Shown in pieces: positions 10,298-18,473 of a DNA stretch of 64,000 nucleotides. A program made the translations under genes and the position numbers. Position 1 is the first letter of the stretch. Each line of letters begins with the position of its first letter. Below the pieces are notes generated by a model. The model saw only the letters and a program-made list of their open reading frames with translations, was not told where the DNA came from and ran no database searches. Source of the stretch: Prochlorococcus marinus str. SB (lineage in GTDB: Bacteria > Cyanobacteriota > Cyanobacteriia > PCC-6307 > Cyanobiaceae); the NCBI RefSeq assembly GCF_000760115.1, contig NZ_JNAS01000002.1:372001-436000 (forward strand), read 5' to 3'.

Positions 10298-10555
10298 ATG
10301 CGTTCAAAACCTGAAACCATTGCCAATGTAAGTGTTAAGGAATATTGCTTCTCAAAAAAGCAAATTCAGGGGGTTGTGGAAGCTAGTCAATTTAAATGGA
10401 CTTTTACATGGTCCTTTAATAAAGGTCAATTAAAAGTAAATCCACCTCTGGGAAGAGCATTAATTGAGGATGCCTTATTGAGATTCTTATTGAAAAAAGA
10501 TTATGAACTAGAAACAGGACATGAATATAAGTTCACTATTTCAGCCAAGTTTTAA
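10298..10555 (+). CDS. Small conserved cyanobacterial protein, DUF3146-like
   Basis: The 85-residue soluble protein includes EASQFKWTFTWSFNKGQL and PPLGRALIEDALLRFLLK. The pattern resembles the small cyanobacterial family DUF3146, of unknown function; this call is from memory and uncertain. It starts with ATG three bases after pth. Its 3' end overlaps the convergent YqgF-like gene by 20 bases, so one of the two mRNA ends lies inside the other gene. Confidence 0.6.
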   Translation: MRSKPETIANVSVKEYCFSKKQIQGVVEASQFKWTFTWSFNKGQLKVNPPLGRALIEDALLRFLLKKDYELETGHEYKFTISAKF

Positions 10556-10973
10556 TATCAATAGTTTGATTCAAAGTAAACTTCGTTTTACAATAATCTT
10601 CTAAAATTATCAAAGCTGATATCGCATCAAGGTTTTTATTGAGGATAAAAACCTCTCTAGGAATTAAAAACTGCAGACCATTAATTGGAAAAAGTTCGAA
10701 ATATCTTGCTTTAGCCCTGTAGGTGGTATTTTTTTCCTCAAAAGTTATTATTTCTTTTTTAAAAAAATATAGTTTTTCTATAATTTCTCTACTTGTAGTA
10801 CCATTGCCAATAATAATTTTTGATATGTTCTCAGCGGCAATTAAATTTCTAACATAATCACCTAGCAATTCACTTTTAAGAATAATCGCTTTGTAAACTT
10901 TTTTTTCACTTATTTCAGCTAATATTAAACCGCATTTACTTTTCCCGGGATCAATAGTTATAACTCTAGACAT
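10536..10973 (-). CDS. YqgF/RuvX-like RNase H-fold protein
   Basis: The 145-residue protein starts SRVITIDPGKSKCGLILAE, which matches the first strand and acidic residue of the RNase H fold used in the YqgF/RuvX and RuvC groups. Further marks are IIGNGTT near residues 53-60 and an Asp in NLDAISALIIL near 113-123. Other usual YqgF motifs are weak, so this may be a cyanobacterial side branch and not the main pre-16S rRNA nuclease. Its start lies one base from the end of the upstream DUF3084 gene, indicating one operon. Confidence 0.6.
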   Translation of the reverse strand: MSRVITIDPGKSKCGLILAEISEKKVYKAIILKSELLGDYVRNLIAAENISKIIIGNGTTSREIIEKLYFFKKEIITFEEKNTTYRAKARYFELFPINGLQFLIPREVFILNKNLDAISALIILEDYCKTKFTLNQTIDIKTWLK

Positions 10974-11939
10974 TTAAGATAAAATCTTTAAAATATTGAT
11001 TTCAACAACAATGGGTTCTACAGTTTTACTATCTCTTAGAGATACTACTTCTAACTTAAATTTGATATTTTGATTTTCTTGAAGAAAGTCTCTAATTTTT
11101 TTTACAAAATTTCCATTAGTTTTAATTTCACTAACTTGTGATCCTTTCGACTTAATTTCATCCCTTGTTTCTCTAAGCAATGATTTAATTTTTAAATTGA
11201 TGGATTTAAGGTTTAAATCACCTTCTCCCAAAATTGAACTTGTAATAACATCCCCTTTTTTGACTATAAATTTATTCTCTAATAGATCAGGAGATACAAA
11301 AACATAATTATCACCTTTTAAAACATTTGTTGCTGATTTGATTAGTAAAATCCAGTTACCACTCTTAGCAGCTGTTGTCTGAATTTTTGTAATATCACTA
11401 GGTCTCCATAAAAGAATATTTTTTGCTTCTTTATTATTTGGAGTAACAATTTTTCTTACAAATTTATCAGCTTCATTGTAGATTTTTGTAAAATCTAATC
11501 TTACATTTGAGCTAGAATTTATTTCAGCAACAAATAAAGTTTGTCCTCTTTTGATAACAATATTTCCTCTCCTAAATTCGGTAATACTATTTTTTAATTG
11601 ATTTAACTGTTTTTCTTTTTGAATAATTTTACCTTCAAGTTCCTTTTGTTCTGCCTGTAAAGGGATTAAAGCCTTTTTACTCTCATCTAAAGTTTTTTGC
11701 AAAAAAGGAATATCAACAAAAAGCCTTTGTCTGAATTCTTCACTTACTAAAATCAATAACCCTATTGATATTGAACTAATAAACCCTCCAGTAATAATAG
11801 TTATTATAGTTGCTGTTTTTTTCGGTCTTAATTTTAAGATACTAAATCTTGCTTTACCAATCTTTGTTCCAAGAATGTCCCCAAATGGTGCAATTAATCC
11901 CCCTAGTAATATTAAAAAAACAATTAAAATCCAAGCCAC
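10974..11939 (-). CDS. DUF3084 membrane-anchored coiled-coil protein
   Basis: The 321-residue protein has two N-terminal hydrophobic segments (about residues 2-20 and 44-65) separated by the basic ARFSILKLRPKKTA. A predicted coiled coil follows (about 82-125, with repeated KELEGKIIQKEKQL-type heptads). The rest is a soluble domain with KRGQTLFVAEI near 133. This matches the cyanobacterial DUF3084 family of unknown function. It sits between ntcA (39 bases upstream) and the YqgF-like gene (adjacent) on one strand, so it may share the ntcA transcript. Confidence 0.75.
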   Translation of the reverse strand: MAWILIVFLILLGGLIAPFGDILGTKIGKARFSILKLRPKKTATIITIITGGFISSISIGLLILVSEEFRQRLFVDIPFLQKTLDESKKALIPLQAEQKELEGKIIQKEKQLNQLKNSITEFRRGNIVIKRGQTLFVAEINSSSNVRLDFTKIYNEADKFVRKIVTPNNKEAKNILLWRPSDITKIQTTAAKSGNWILLIKSATNVLKGDNYVFVSPDLLENKFIVKKGDVITSSILGEGDLNLKSINLKIKSLLRETRDEIKSKGSQVSEIKTNGNFVKKIRDFLQENQNIKFKLEVVSLRDSKTVEPIVVEINILKILS

Positions 11940-11978
11940 ACTTCTGCATATACTCTACTTATCATAATTTATGATGAA

Positions 11979-12713
11979 TCAATTAAATCTTTTTGCAAGA
12001 GCAATTGGATCGAACACTGTGATCTTTTTTCTTTCAATATTAAGAAGCCCTGAATCCTTTAAATCTCCCAATAATCTTGTAATGGTTACTCTTGTAGAAC
12101 CAATAGCTTCAGCAATTGCCTGATGTGAAAGCCTTAAATCTATCGTAATACCTTTTTCACTTGCAACTCCAAAGTCTCTACAAAGGACCATTAAAAAACT
12201 TACTAAACGAGAAGACATATCTCTATGTGTGAGAGTTTCTATCATAGTTTCAGTTTGAAGGATCCTACTTGAAAGCCCCTGTAAAAGTAAAAGTCCTACT
12301 GATGCATCTTCCTCTATAGCTCTTAAAACAGAATTTGCAGGTGCTGTTATCATTTCAACTCTTGTAAATGCTATTGCATGGTAAAAACGATCGGATCTAT
12401 GGCCTGTTAGAAGAGATAAAACACCAAAGAGACTATTTTCTCTTAAAAGAGCCACAGTTATTTCTTCACCTGACTCATAAACTCTTGAAAGTCTTACTGC
12501 TCCTCTTCTTATAAGATAAACCCTTTCAGCAGGGTCTCCAGGAAAGAATATTGTTTTAGACCTCTCAACCATTTCTGTGCTTGCACCATCTAGACCTCTA
12601 ATAACTTCCATTAAAGTTCTATTGATTGGAAAACGTTCTCCAACAGAGTTAATTTTACTTTGTCCGGAATGTTGCGAACTAAAGCGGTTGAATCCTCTTG
12701 AAGCAGGTATCAT
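11979..12713 (-). CDS. ntcA: Global nitrogen regulator NtcA
   Basis: NtcA is the CRP/FNR-family activator that responds to 2-oxoglutarate and switches on nitrogen assimilation genes in cyanobacteria. The 244-residue protein has the cyclic-nucleotide-type sensor fold ([21 protein letters not shown] near residues 57-77, [17 protein letters not shown] near 98-114). Its C-terminal helix-turn-helix includes [20 protein letters not shown] (about 194-213), the highly conserved DNA-recognition part. Length is slightly above the usual 223, because of an N-terminal extension. A candidate NtcA site lies 49 bases upstream of the start, suggesting autoregulation. Confidence 0.96.
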   Translation of the reverse strand: MIPASRGFNRFSSQHSGQSKINSVGERFPINRTLMEVIRGLDGASTEMVERSKTIFFPGDPAERVYLIRRGAVRLSRVYESGEEITVALLRENSLFGVLSLLTGHRSDRFYHAIAFTRVEMITAPANSVLRAIEEDASVGLLLLQGLSSRILQTETMIETLTHRDMSSRLVSFLMVLCRDFGVASEKGITIDLRLSHQAIAEAIGSTRVTITRLLGDLKDSGLLNIERKKITVFDPIALAKRFN

Positions 12714-12761
12714 AAATATCTTAATTATTAAAAAATTTAAGGAGGCACCTTGAAATATCTT

Positions 12762-12775
12762 GTATCAACAGTAAC
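12762..12775 (-). promoter_or_regulatory. Candidate NtcA binding site upstream of ntcA
   Basis: Read on the minus strand the site is GTT-N8-TAC, one mismatch from the NtcA consensus GTA-N8-TAC. A possible -10 element (TAAATT) starts about 22 bases further on, which is the spacing of class II NtcA promoters. This supports autoregulation but was found by eye. Confidence 0.45.
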
Positions 12776-12912
12776 AATTTTCAATTCTTATCAGAATATC
12801 GACAAGCTTTTTCCCGTCAGTTTCAAATTACTTGACTCTTTTTTAAGTAAAATTACACTATATGCAGCGTCATTAGATTCTAATTATACTGCATGTAGAA
12901 AGAATCTAAATA

Positions 12913-13494
12913 ATGGTAATTAGCTCATCCAATATTTATTCCAAAAATAATCTAGATGTTGTAAAAACAAATACTGCTAACAAAAATAACGTAAAAAAAT
13001 TTTCACAAAACGGACAAATTCAAATCTATCAATCTTCTCATAGAGGAAGCTACACATCTATTATTAGAGACTCTCTGAGAAATGCTGCTCTTGGTAGGAA
13101 AGTGCTACTAATACAATTTATGAAAGGAGGAGTCAAACAAGGAGTTGATAATGCAGTAAAGCTATGCGGTAATTTAACCTGGGTAAGATCATCACATTCC
13201 TTTGATCAGTATAATTCTGAAGCAATTGTAAATAATAAAAATTTAAAAAAATCTATTCATGAATCTACTATTGAATTATGGAATTTTTGTAAAAAAGAAC
13301 TACAGTCTGGAGAGAATGACCAAATAATACTTGATGAAATTTTTTTAGCTATTGACATGAAAATTATCGATAAAGATGATTTGATTTCAACACTTGAAAA
13401 CCGATTTATATCGGGAGATGTAATCCTTACTGGTACAGAGATACCCAAAAATTTATTATTAATGGCTAACCAAATTACCGAACTTCGCTCATAA
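12913..13494 (+). CDS. CobA/CobO-like protein with degenerate P-loop
   Basis: The 193-residue protein follows the cob(I)alamin adenosyltransferase (BtuR/CobO) plan. It has GQIQIY at 34-39, then a P-loop position, then LGRKVLLIQFMKGG at about 60-73, an IILDEI strand near 139-145 and an ILTGTEIP...ANQITEL ending. The Walker A motif expected after GQIQIY is replaced by SSHRGSYT, with no GKT or GKS, so ATP binding in the usual way is doubtful. It is divergent from ntcA and five bases before dcd. It is probably a paralogue with a changed role; no specific function can be given. Confidence 0.65.
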   Translation: MVISSSNIYSKNNLDVVKTNTANKNNVKKFSQNGQIQIYQSSHRGSYTSIIRDSLRNAALGRKVLLIQFMKGGVKQGVDNAVKLCGNLTWVRSSHSFDQYNSEAIVNNKNLKKSIHESTIELWNFCKKELQSGENDQIILDEIFLAIDMKIIDKDDLISTLENRFISGDVILTGTEIPKNLLLMANQITELRS

Positions 13495-13498
13495 AACA

Positions 13499-14092
13499 AT
13501 GTTAAAAAATGATCTCTGGATAAATCAAAAAGCTTCGGAAGGTATGATACAACCCTTTCAATCAAATTTGGTGAGACATCTTGAGCCTGACAATAAACAA
13601 AAGCCAGTTTTGAGTTACGGATGTTCATCTTATGGCTATGATTTAAGACTTTCATCAAAAGAATTCCTAATTTTCAGACATATCCCTGGGACTGTAATGA
13701 ACCCCAAAAATTTTAATCCCAATAATCTAGAGAAAACTGTTCTTCACCATGATAATGATGGAGACTTTTTTATTCTTCCTGCTCACTCCTATGGTTTAGG
13801 AGTTGCTCTAGAAAAGATGAAAGTGCCAGAAAATATAACTGTAATCTGTATAGGCAAAAGTACTTACGCACGGCTTGGGATTATTGTTAATACAACTCCC
13901 GCAGAGGCAGGGTGGGAAGGTCATCTGACTTTAGAGTTTAGTAATAGTTCAGGTGCAGATTGCAGAATATATGCTGAAGAGGGTATTTGCCAATTACTCT
14001 TTTTTGAAGGCGATCCATGCTCCACAACTTATGAAGATAGAAGAGGTAAATATCAAAACCAACCAGAAAAAGTAACTCTTGCAAAGATCTAA
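13499..14092 (+). CDS. dcd: dCTP deaminase
   Basis: The 197-residue trimeric enzyme of the dUTPase/Dcd fold converts dCTP to dUTP for thymidylate supply. Visible motifs are SYGYDLRLS near residues 43-51, GKSTYARLGIIVNTTPAEAGWEGHLTLE near 119-146 (containing the catalytic Glu and conserved Arg/Ser) and the C-terminal YQNQPEKVTLAK. It precedes thyX by one base, a sensible pairing because both feed dTMP synthesis. Confidence 0.94.
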   Translation: MLKNDLWINQKASEGMIQPFQSNLVRHLEPDNKQKPVLSYGCSSYGYDLRLSSKEFLIFRHIPGTVMNPKNFNPNNLEKTVLHHDNDGDFFILPAHSYGLGVALEKMKVPENITVICIGKSTYARLGIIVNTTPAEAGWEGHLTLEFSNSSGADCRIYAEEGICQLLFFEGDPCSTTYEDRRGKYQNQPEKVTLAKI

Positions 14093-14093
14093 A

Positions 14094-14726
14094 ATGTGTA
14101 ATGTTGAACTAATTTCGCTAACTCCTGATGCAGAAAAAACAATGGCTTACATTGCAAGAGTCAGCAATCCAAAAAATCAGGAAAATGAAGACTATTCGAA
14201 ATTATTGAGTTATTGCATAAAAAATGAACATTGGAGTGTTTTTGAACAGTCATTTATGACTTTACAAATAGAAACTAACAGAGGAATCGCTGCCCAAATT
14301 TTAAGACATAGATCCTTTACTTTCCAGGAATTTTCACAGAGATATGCAGATAGTTCTCAATTGGGTAATATTCCCTTACCAGAGTTAAGGCGTCAAGATT
14401 TTAAAAACAGACAAAATTCGATTCCTGATCTCCCTGATGAGTTAAAAAAAAGATTTAATGAAAAAATTGGATTACATTTTCAGGCTGCTTCAGAATTATA
14501 TGAAGATTTACTTGCTGAAGGCGTAGCCAAAGAATGTGCGAGATTTGTTTTACCATTAGCAACTCCAACAAGAATCTATATGTCTGGATCATGCAGATCG
14601 TGGATCCATTACATTCATTTAAGATCAGCTCACGGTACTCAAAAAGAACACAAGTCTATCGCCGAAAATTGCAAGTCTATTTTTAAAAAAAGTTTTCCGA
14701 TTGTATCAAAATCTTTAGAATGGTAA
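14094..14726 (+). CDS. thyX: Flavin-dependent thymidylate synthase
   Basis: ThyX makes dTMP from dUMP using FAD and methylenetetrahydrofolate. The signature RHRSFTFQEFSQRY occupies residues 71-84, with C-terminal SGSCRSWIHYIHLRSAHGTQKEH carrying the conserved Arg and His of the active site. The ATG at 14094 (MCNVELISL) is preferred over an in-frame TTG at 14079 that would lie inside dcd. The gene begins one base after the dcd stop. Length (210 residues) is normal. Confidence 0.95.
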   Translation: MCNVELISLTPDAEKTMAYIARVSNPKNQENEDYSKLLSYCIKNEHWSVFEQSFMTLQIETNRGIAAQILRHRSFTFQEFSQRYADSSQLGNIPLPELRRQDFKNRQNSIPDLPDELKKRFNEKIGLHFQAASELYEDLLAEGVAKECARFVLPLATPTRIYMSGSCRSWIHYIHLRSAHGTQKEHKSIAENCKSIFKKSFPIVSKSLEW

Positions 14727-14729
14727 AAA

Positions 14730-15302
14730 TTATCCATGACTACGAGGATTAACCTCATTATTTGTATTTTCTTTAATTGTTGAAAATTCACCATTAATAA
14801 TTTCCTCATAGGGTTCCCCTTCTTTTTTTATATTATTTAGAGATTTTCTTATTTTTATTTCATCTTGCTTACCAATAAAAGTAGATATTAGATTACCATT
14901 TTTATCAAAAAGATTAACTTGAGGAATTCCGTTTACAGCAAACTTCTGGATGTAATTACCCCATTTTTGATTATCAACATTTAAAAAAACAAAATTAATA
15001 TCTTTTCCGTATTCATCTTTAAAAGCAGAAACTTGTGGAGCCATTTCTTTGCAAACTTCACACCACTCAGCATAAAATTCTAGAAATGTAGGCTTATTGT
15101 TTGTAAAAGCTATTTCAGGGTCAACAGATAATTCCCCAAAACTCTTTAGAAGGTAAGTTGATTTAAACAAGATATTTCTAAACAAAATCAGTGAAATGAT
15201 AACAATTGATAAAATCAAAATAAGTATTGTTTTTAAATTTGTCTTTAAAATTTGCTCTCGACTCTCAGATTGCACTATTAAGAAATTACATACTAAAAAC
15301 AT
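14730..15302 (-). CDS. Membrane-anchored thioredoxin-like protein (TxlA/HCF164 type)
   Basis: The 190-residue protein has one membrane anchor (about residues 23-42) followed by a thioredoxin fold. The active site AEWCEVCKEMAP has cysteines at 81 and 84, and the cis-proline segment is NGIPQVNLFD near 122-131. This is the TxlA/HCF164 arrangement, in which the domain faces the thylakoid lumen and supplies electrons for cytochrome c and b6f assembly. The motif WCEVCKEM is typical of that group. The gene is convergent with thyX (three bases apart). The role is inferred from the family. Confidence 0.85.
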   Translation of the reverse strand: MFLVCNFLIVQSESREQILKTNLKTILILILSIVIISLILFRNILFKSTYLLKSFGELSVDPEIAFTNNKPTFLEFYAEWCEVCKEMAPQVSAFKDEYGKDINFVFLNVDNQKWGNYIQKFAVNGIPQVNLFDKNGNLISTFIGKQDEIKIRKSLNNIKKEGEPYEEIINGEFSTIKENTNNEVNPRSHG

Positions 15303-15415
15303 CTTAAATAAGTTAAATAAATAAAGAGAATTGAAATCTATAAGTTTTTAATCAACTGATAAAATAGTAATGACTAAATAATTACCAAAACTTCTTTAAT
15401 TCCTGAAATCTAATT

Positions 15416-16768
15416 ATGCAATCAATCTTCGGAACTGATGGAATAAGAGGTAGATTTAATGTAGAGATAACCTATTCACTAGCCTACAAAGTAGCATATG
15501 CTCTAGGTTCGAGCTTAGAGAATAAAAGTCCAATAATAATTGGAAGAGATACAAGAATTAGTGGAAATATTCTTCTTCAGGCAATAGTTCAAGGTATAAA
15601 GGATAGTGGCAAAAAATTTATAAATCTTGGTATCTGCCCTACCCCAGCTATACCTTTTTTAATCAAACAAGAAAAACTGAGTAGTGGGATCATGATATCT
15701 GCAAGTCATAATCCGCCAGAATATAATGGCATAAAAATTTTTGATCATAATGGTCAAAAAATTTCTAAATATTTTGAAAAAAAAATTCAGAAATTAATTG
15801 AAGAGTCAAATTACAATATCTCAGTCCCTTCAGAAGTGATTCCCCGAAATACAAATAAAGATCTTATCGATATTTATATCAAAAGCCTAATCCAAACAAT
15901 GGGTGGAGAAAATCTAAGCGGGTTGAAAATAATATTAGACACATGCCATGGATCAGCGGCAACCTGCGCAAAAAAAATTTTTCAGTCTCTTGGTGCTGAT
16001 GTAAAAGTTATCAATAACTCTCAAAATGGGTTGAAAATTAATATGAATTGTGGTTCTACCAACCTCGAACCATTAAAAAAAGCATTAAGAGAGAGTCCTG
16101 CAGATATTGGTTTTAGCTTCGATGGGGATGCCGATAGAGTAATTGGAATAGATTCAAAAGGAAATGTTTTAGATGGAGATCACATTCTTTTTCTTTGGGG
16201 TAGAGAACTTATGGAACAAAAAATTCTCACAAATAATTTACTAATATCAACGCAAATGGCAAACTTAGGTTTTGAAAAGGCTTGGGAGAAAATTGGAGGA
16301 ATTTTATATAGAACTGATGTAGGAGATAAAAATGTGCATGATGCAATTAAGGAAAAGGAAGCAGTTTTAGGAGGTGAGCAGTCAGGTCATATACTTTCAA
16401 AAATTAACAACTTTTCTGGAGATGGGATATTGACTGCACTTCAAATTTCTAAATTTTGTAAAAAGAAAAATATTAATCTAAATGATTGGCTTAAAAGTAG
16501 TTTCAAACCTTATCCTCAAAAACTAACTAATATCAATCTAGATTTTAATTTTAATAAATTAAATCCAGAAACTAAAAGCTTGATTGATCAAACTATAGAG
16601 TTTTTTCAGAAAATATATTCGGATAATTGCAGAGTTTATATTAGGCCTAGCGGCACAGAACCCGTTATGAGAGTTCTAGTTGAGGCCAAAAATCATAAGA
16701 AAGTTCATTCTGTATCAAACGAAATAACAAACAAACTCTTTTTAGAAATTAATAAAATAACAAATTAA
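15416..16768 (+). CDS. glmM: Phosphoglucosamine mutase
   Basis: GlmM converts glucosamine-6-phosphate to glucosamine-1-phosphate for UDP-GlcNAc. The 450-residue protein begins [11 protein letters not shown] and has [14 protein letters not shown] with the phosphoserine at about 97. It also shows the metal loop [10 protein letters not shown] near 235, GGEQSGH near 320, and the phosphate-binding [11 protein letters not shown] near 408. All four domains are present. It is convergent with trmB, seven bases away. Confidence 0.96.
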   Translation: MQSIFGTDGIRGRFNVEITYSLAYKVAYALGSSLENKSPIIIGRDTRISGNILLQAIVQGIKDSGKKFINLGICPTPAIPFLIKQEKLSSGIMISASHNPPEYNGIKIFDHNGQKISKYFEKKIQKLIEESNYNISVPSEVIPRNTNKDLIDIYIKSLIQTMGGENLSGLKIILDTCHGSAATCAKKIFQSLGADVKVINNSQNGLKINMNCGSTNLEPLKKALRESPADIGFSFDGDADRVIGIDSKGNVLDGDHILFLWGRELMEQKILTNNLLISTQMANLGFEKAWEKIGGILYRTDVGDKNVHDAIKEKEAVLGGEQSGHILSKINNFSGDGILTALQISKFCKKKNINLNDWLKSSFKPYPQKLTNINLDFNFNKLNPETKSLIDQTIEFFQKIYSDNCRVYIRPSGTEPVMRVLVEAKNHKKVHSVSNEITNKLFLEINKITN

Positions 16769-16775
16769 TAATGAA

Positions 16776-17405
16776 TTAAATTTTTATATAAATCCTTTCA
16801 AAAATATCAAGTTGATTAAAAATTACATATTTTTCCCGATTTGTTTTAACTTTATTTGGATTAAAACTTTCGGAATAATTAAAATCTTTTTTATCTATTG
16901 TTTTAAAATAAAAATTACTTAATATAGTGTAATCCATATAATCAAATAAATCCTTTACATCCGTTTTTATAAAAATTAGTGTCCCTTTTTGCAATGAATT
17001 TGAGAGAATGTTAATAAATTCTGGCTGAATTATACGCCTTTTATAATGTCTCTTTTTAAACCATGGATCAGGAAAATTAAAAGAAAGACTTTTTAGATTT
17101 TTAATAATAAATTTACTTTGGACATCATTCAAAATATTATTAGCATTACCAAATATAAAATATAGATTTTTAATTTCTCTTTCAATCGCTTTTAATTTAG
17201 CATTTTTGACTAATTTCTCACGGATTTCAATTCCTAAATAATTCCAATTGGTATTAACTAAAGCCAAATCAAATAGAAACTCACCAGCAGCACAACCTAT
17301 ATCCAAATGAAGATTCGATTTAGAATCGCCAAACATTTCACTCAAAGAAGGTATTCTCTCAATTTGATTGAAATTACTACTAAGAGGATTAACATGCTGT
17401 CTCAT
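16776..17405 (-). CDS. trmB: tRNA (guanine-N7-)-methyltransferase
   Basis: TrmB makes m7G46 in tRNA using S-adenosylmethionine. The 209-residue protein shows the SAM site [14 protein letters not shown] near residues 36-49 and the hallmark [17 protein letters not shown] near 107-123, which carries substrate-binding residues. The C-terminal TNREKYVIF motif is also typical. Start is ATG 17405. Confidence 0.94.
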   Translation of the reverse strand: MRQHVNPLSSNFNQIERIPSLSEMFGDSKSNLHLDIGCAAGEFLFDLALVNTNWNYLGIEIREKLVKNAKLKAIEREIKNLYFIFGNANNILNDVQSKFIIKNLKSLSFNFPDPWFKKRHYKRRIIQPEFINILSNSLQKGTLIFIKTDVKDLFDYMDYTILSNFYFKTIDKKDFNYSESFNPNKVKTNREKYVIFNQLDIFERIYIKI

Positions 17406-17527
17406 AAAATTATCAATATATTCCTAAGAAATAATATAAGGATGCATAATATTCATAACTATGACAATAGTAAGTTCAAAAGTAACAGTTTGATGTTTAA
17501 TTATTATGTATTTAAAAAGAAAAAGTT

Positions 17528-18151
17528 TTGAACGCTATTAATCAACTTTCTATTTGGCTATCCTTTCAACTTTCAGTAATTTTCCTTATTGGTATTCCTA
17601 TTACTCTATCCTTTTGGTCAATTAAAAAAAGAAATAAAGCAGTTTTTAAACTTCTATCAATTTATTGGAAAGTATCCCTTTTATTTTTTATAAGCCTTCT
17701 ACTTTTAATAGGAAAGTATAATTATGCTCTTGTGATAACGAACATTTCAACATTATTAATAACAGTTTCAGTTTGGTTTTGGAACGATATTAATGATGAA
17801 TTAAGAGAATATGATTTTTCTCACTCCCTTACCACAACGACAAAAATATGGAGATGGACGATAACTTTTATATCTCTCAATTTCTTTATTCAGACTTTAC
17901 TAAACTTCAACTGTTTTTCTTTTATTAATTCCGATGCGTGTGCAATATGGCTCCAGCCTTCTTCAAATCTATATTTTATTATAAAAAATTTATTTAATTT
18001 TTTCTTTGGAGCTAACTTTACCCTGCCGATATCAAAATTCTTAGGATTATTTTCATTATTAATCTATATTTTAGGCCTTATCCAATGGTCAATAATCAAA
18101 TTACCTAAAAATGGAAGAAACTCCTGCTTCTCAGAAAATGGCAAAAATTAA
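17528..18151 (+). CDS. DUF3177 family membrane protein
   Basis: The 207-residue protein begins at TTG 17528 (MNAINQLSIWLSFQLS) and has five hydrophobic segments, roughly residues 10-28, 45-63, 66-84, 110-130 and 170-190. Its polar central part includes VWFWNDINDELREYDFSHSL and the cysteine-containing NSDACAIWLQPSSNLYF. The pattern matches cyanobacterial DUF3177, of unknown function. The 3' end overlaps the start of a decayed small gene by about 41 bases in another frame. Confidence 0.7.
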   Translation: MNAINQLSIWLSFQLSVIFLIGIPITLSFWSIKKRNKAVFKLLSIYWKVSLLFFISLLLLIGKYNYALVITNISTLLITVSVWFWNDINDELREYDFSHSLTTTTKIWRWTITFISLNFFIQTLLNFNCFSFINSDACAIWLQPSSNLYFIIKNLFNFFFGANFTLPISKFLGLFSLLIYILGLIQWSIIKLPKNGRNSCFSENGKN

Positions 18152-18473
18152 TTTTATAAATAGTCTTGAAAAAATCAGTTCCGAGATACCTGATAGGATG
18201 CTTTAACTAGAGGAATCCATTCTAAAAGAAAATCAAAAAGAACAATTAGAAATAATTATTTTCAAAGGTTTCAGTAGCTCAACAACTCATCCAATTGAAA
18301 TAGATTAAGAAAAGAAATTTATAGGATTTAGGTAAATACTTACAAACTTTAAACTTTATAAAACACCCTTAACAGAAATCGAAGATAATTTTATAAGAGC
18401 AAATCAAAACTCAGTTTTCTTTTTGAATCAAAAAAAACTGGATTTAGGTAAATTCAAAATTAATAATATTTGA
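18111..18473 (+). pseudogene. Decayed small cyanobacterial gene with three in-frame TAA stops
   Basis: From ATG 18111 one frame reads about 120 codons to TGA 18471. It is interrupted only by TAA at 18204, 18306 and 18333, with no frameshift. The blocks between stops look like protein (MEETPASQKMAKINF; EIIIFKGFSSSTTHPIEID; ILTNFKLYKTPLTEIEDNF). The FKGFSSSTTHP segment recalls a small cyanobacterial protein of unknown function with a similar GFSSSxTHPT motif; I do not name the family. The start overlaps the DUF3177 gene as in a coupled pair, and the end runs 30 bases into the tail of ileS. Each stop could have come from CAA by one C-to-T change. Confidence 0.65.

Noticed and set aside
17307-17531. 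74-residue plus-strand frame opposite the trmB start
   Set aside because: It lies mostly antisense to the conserved SAM-binding end of trmB, has low-complexity basic sequence and no family features.
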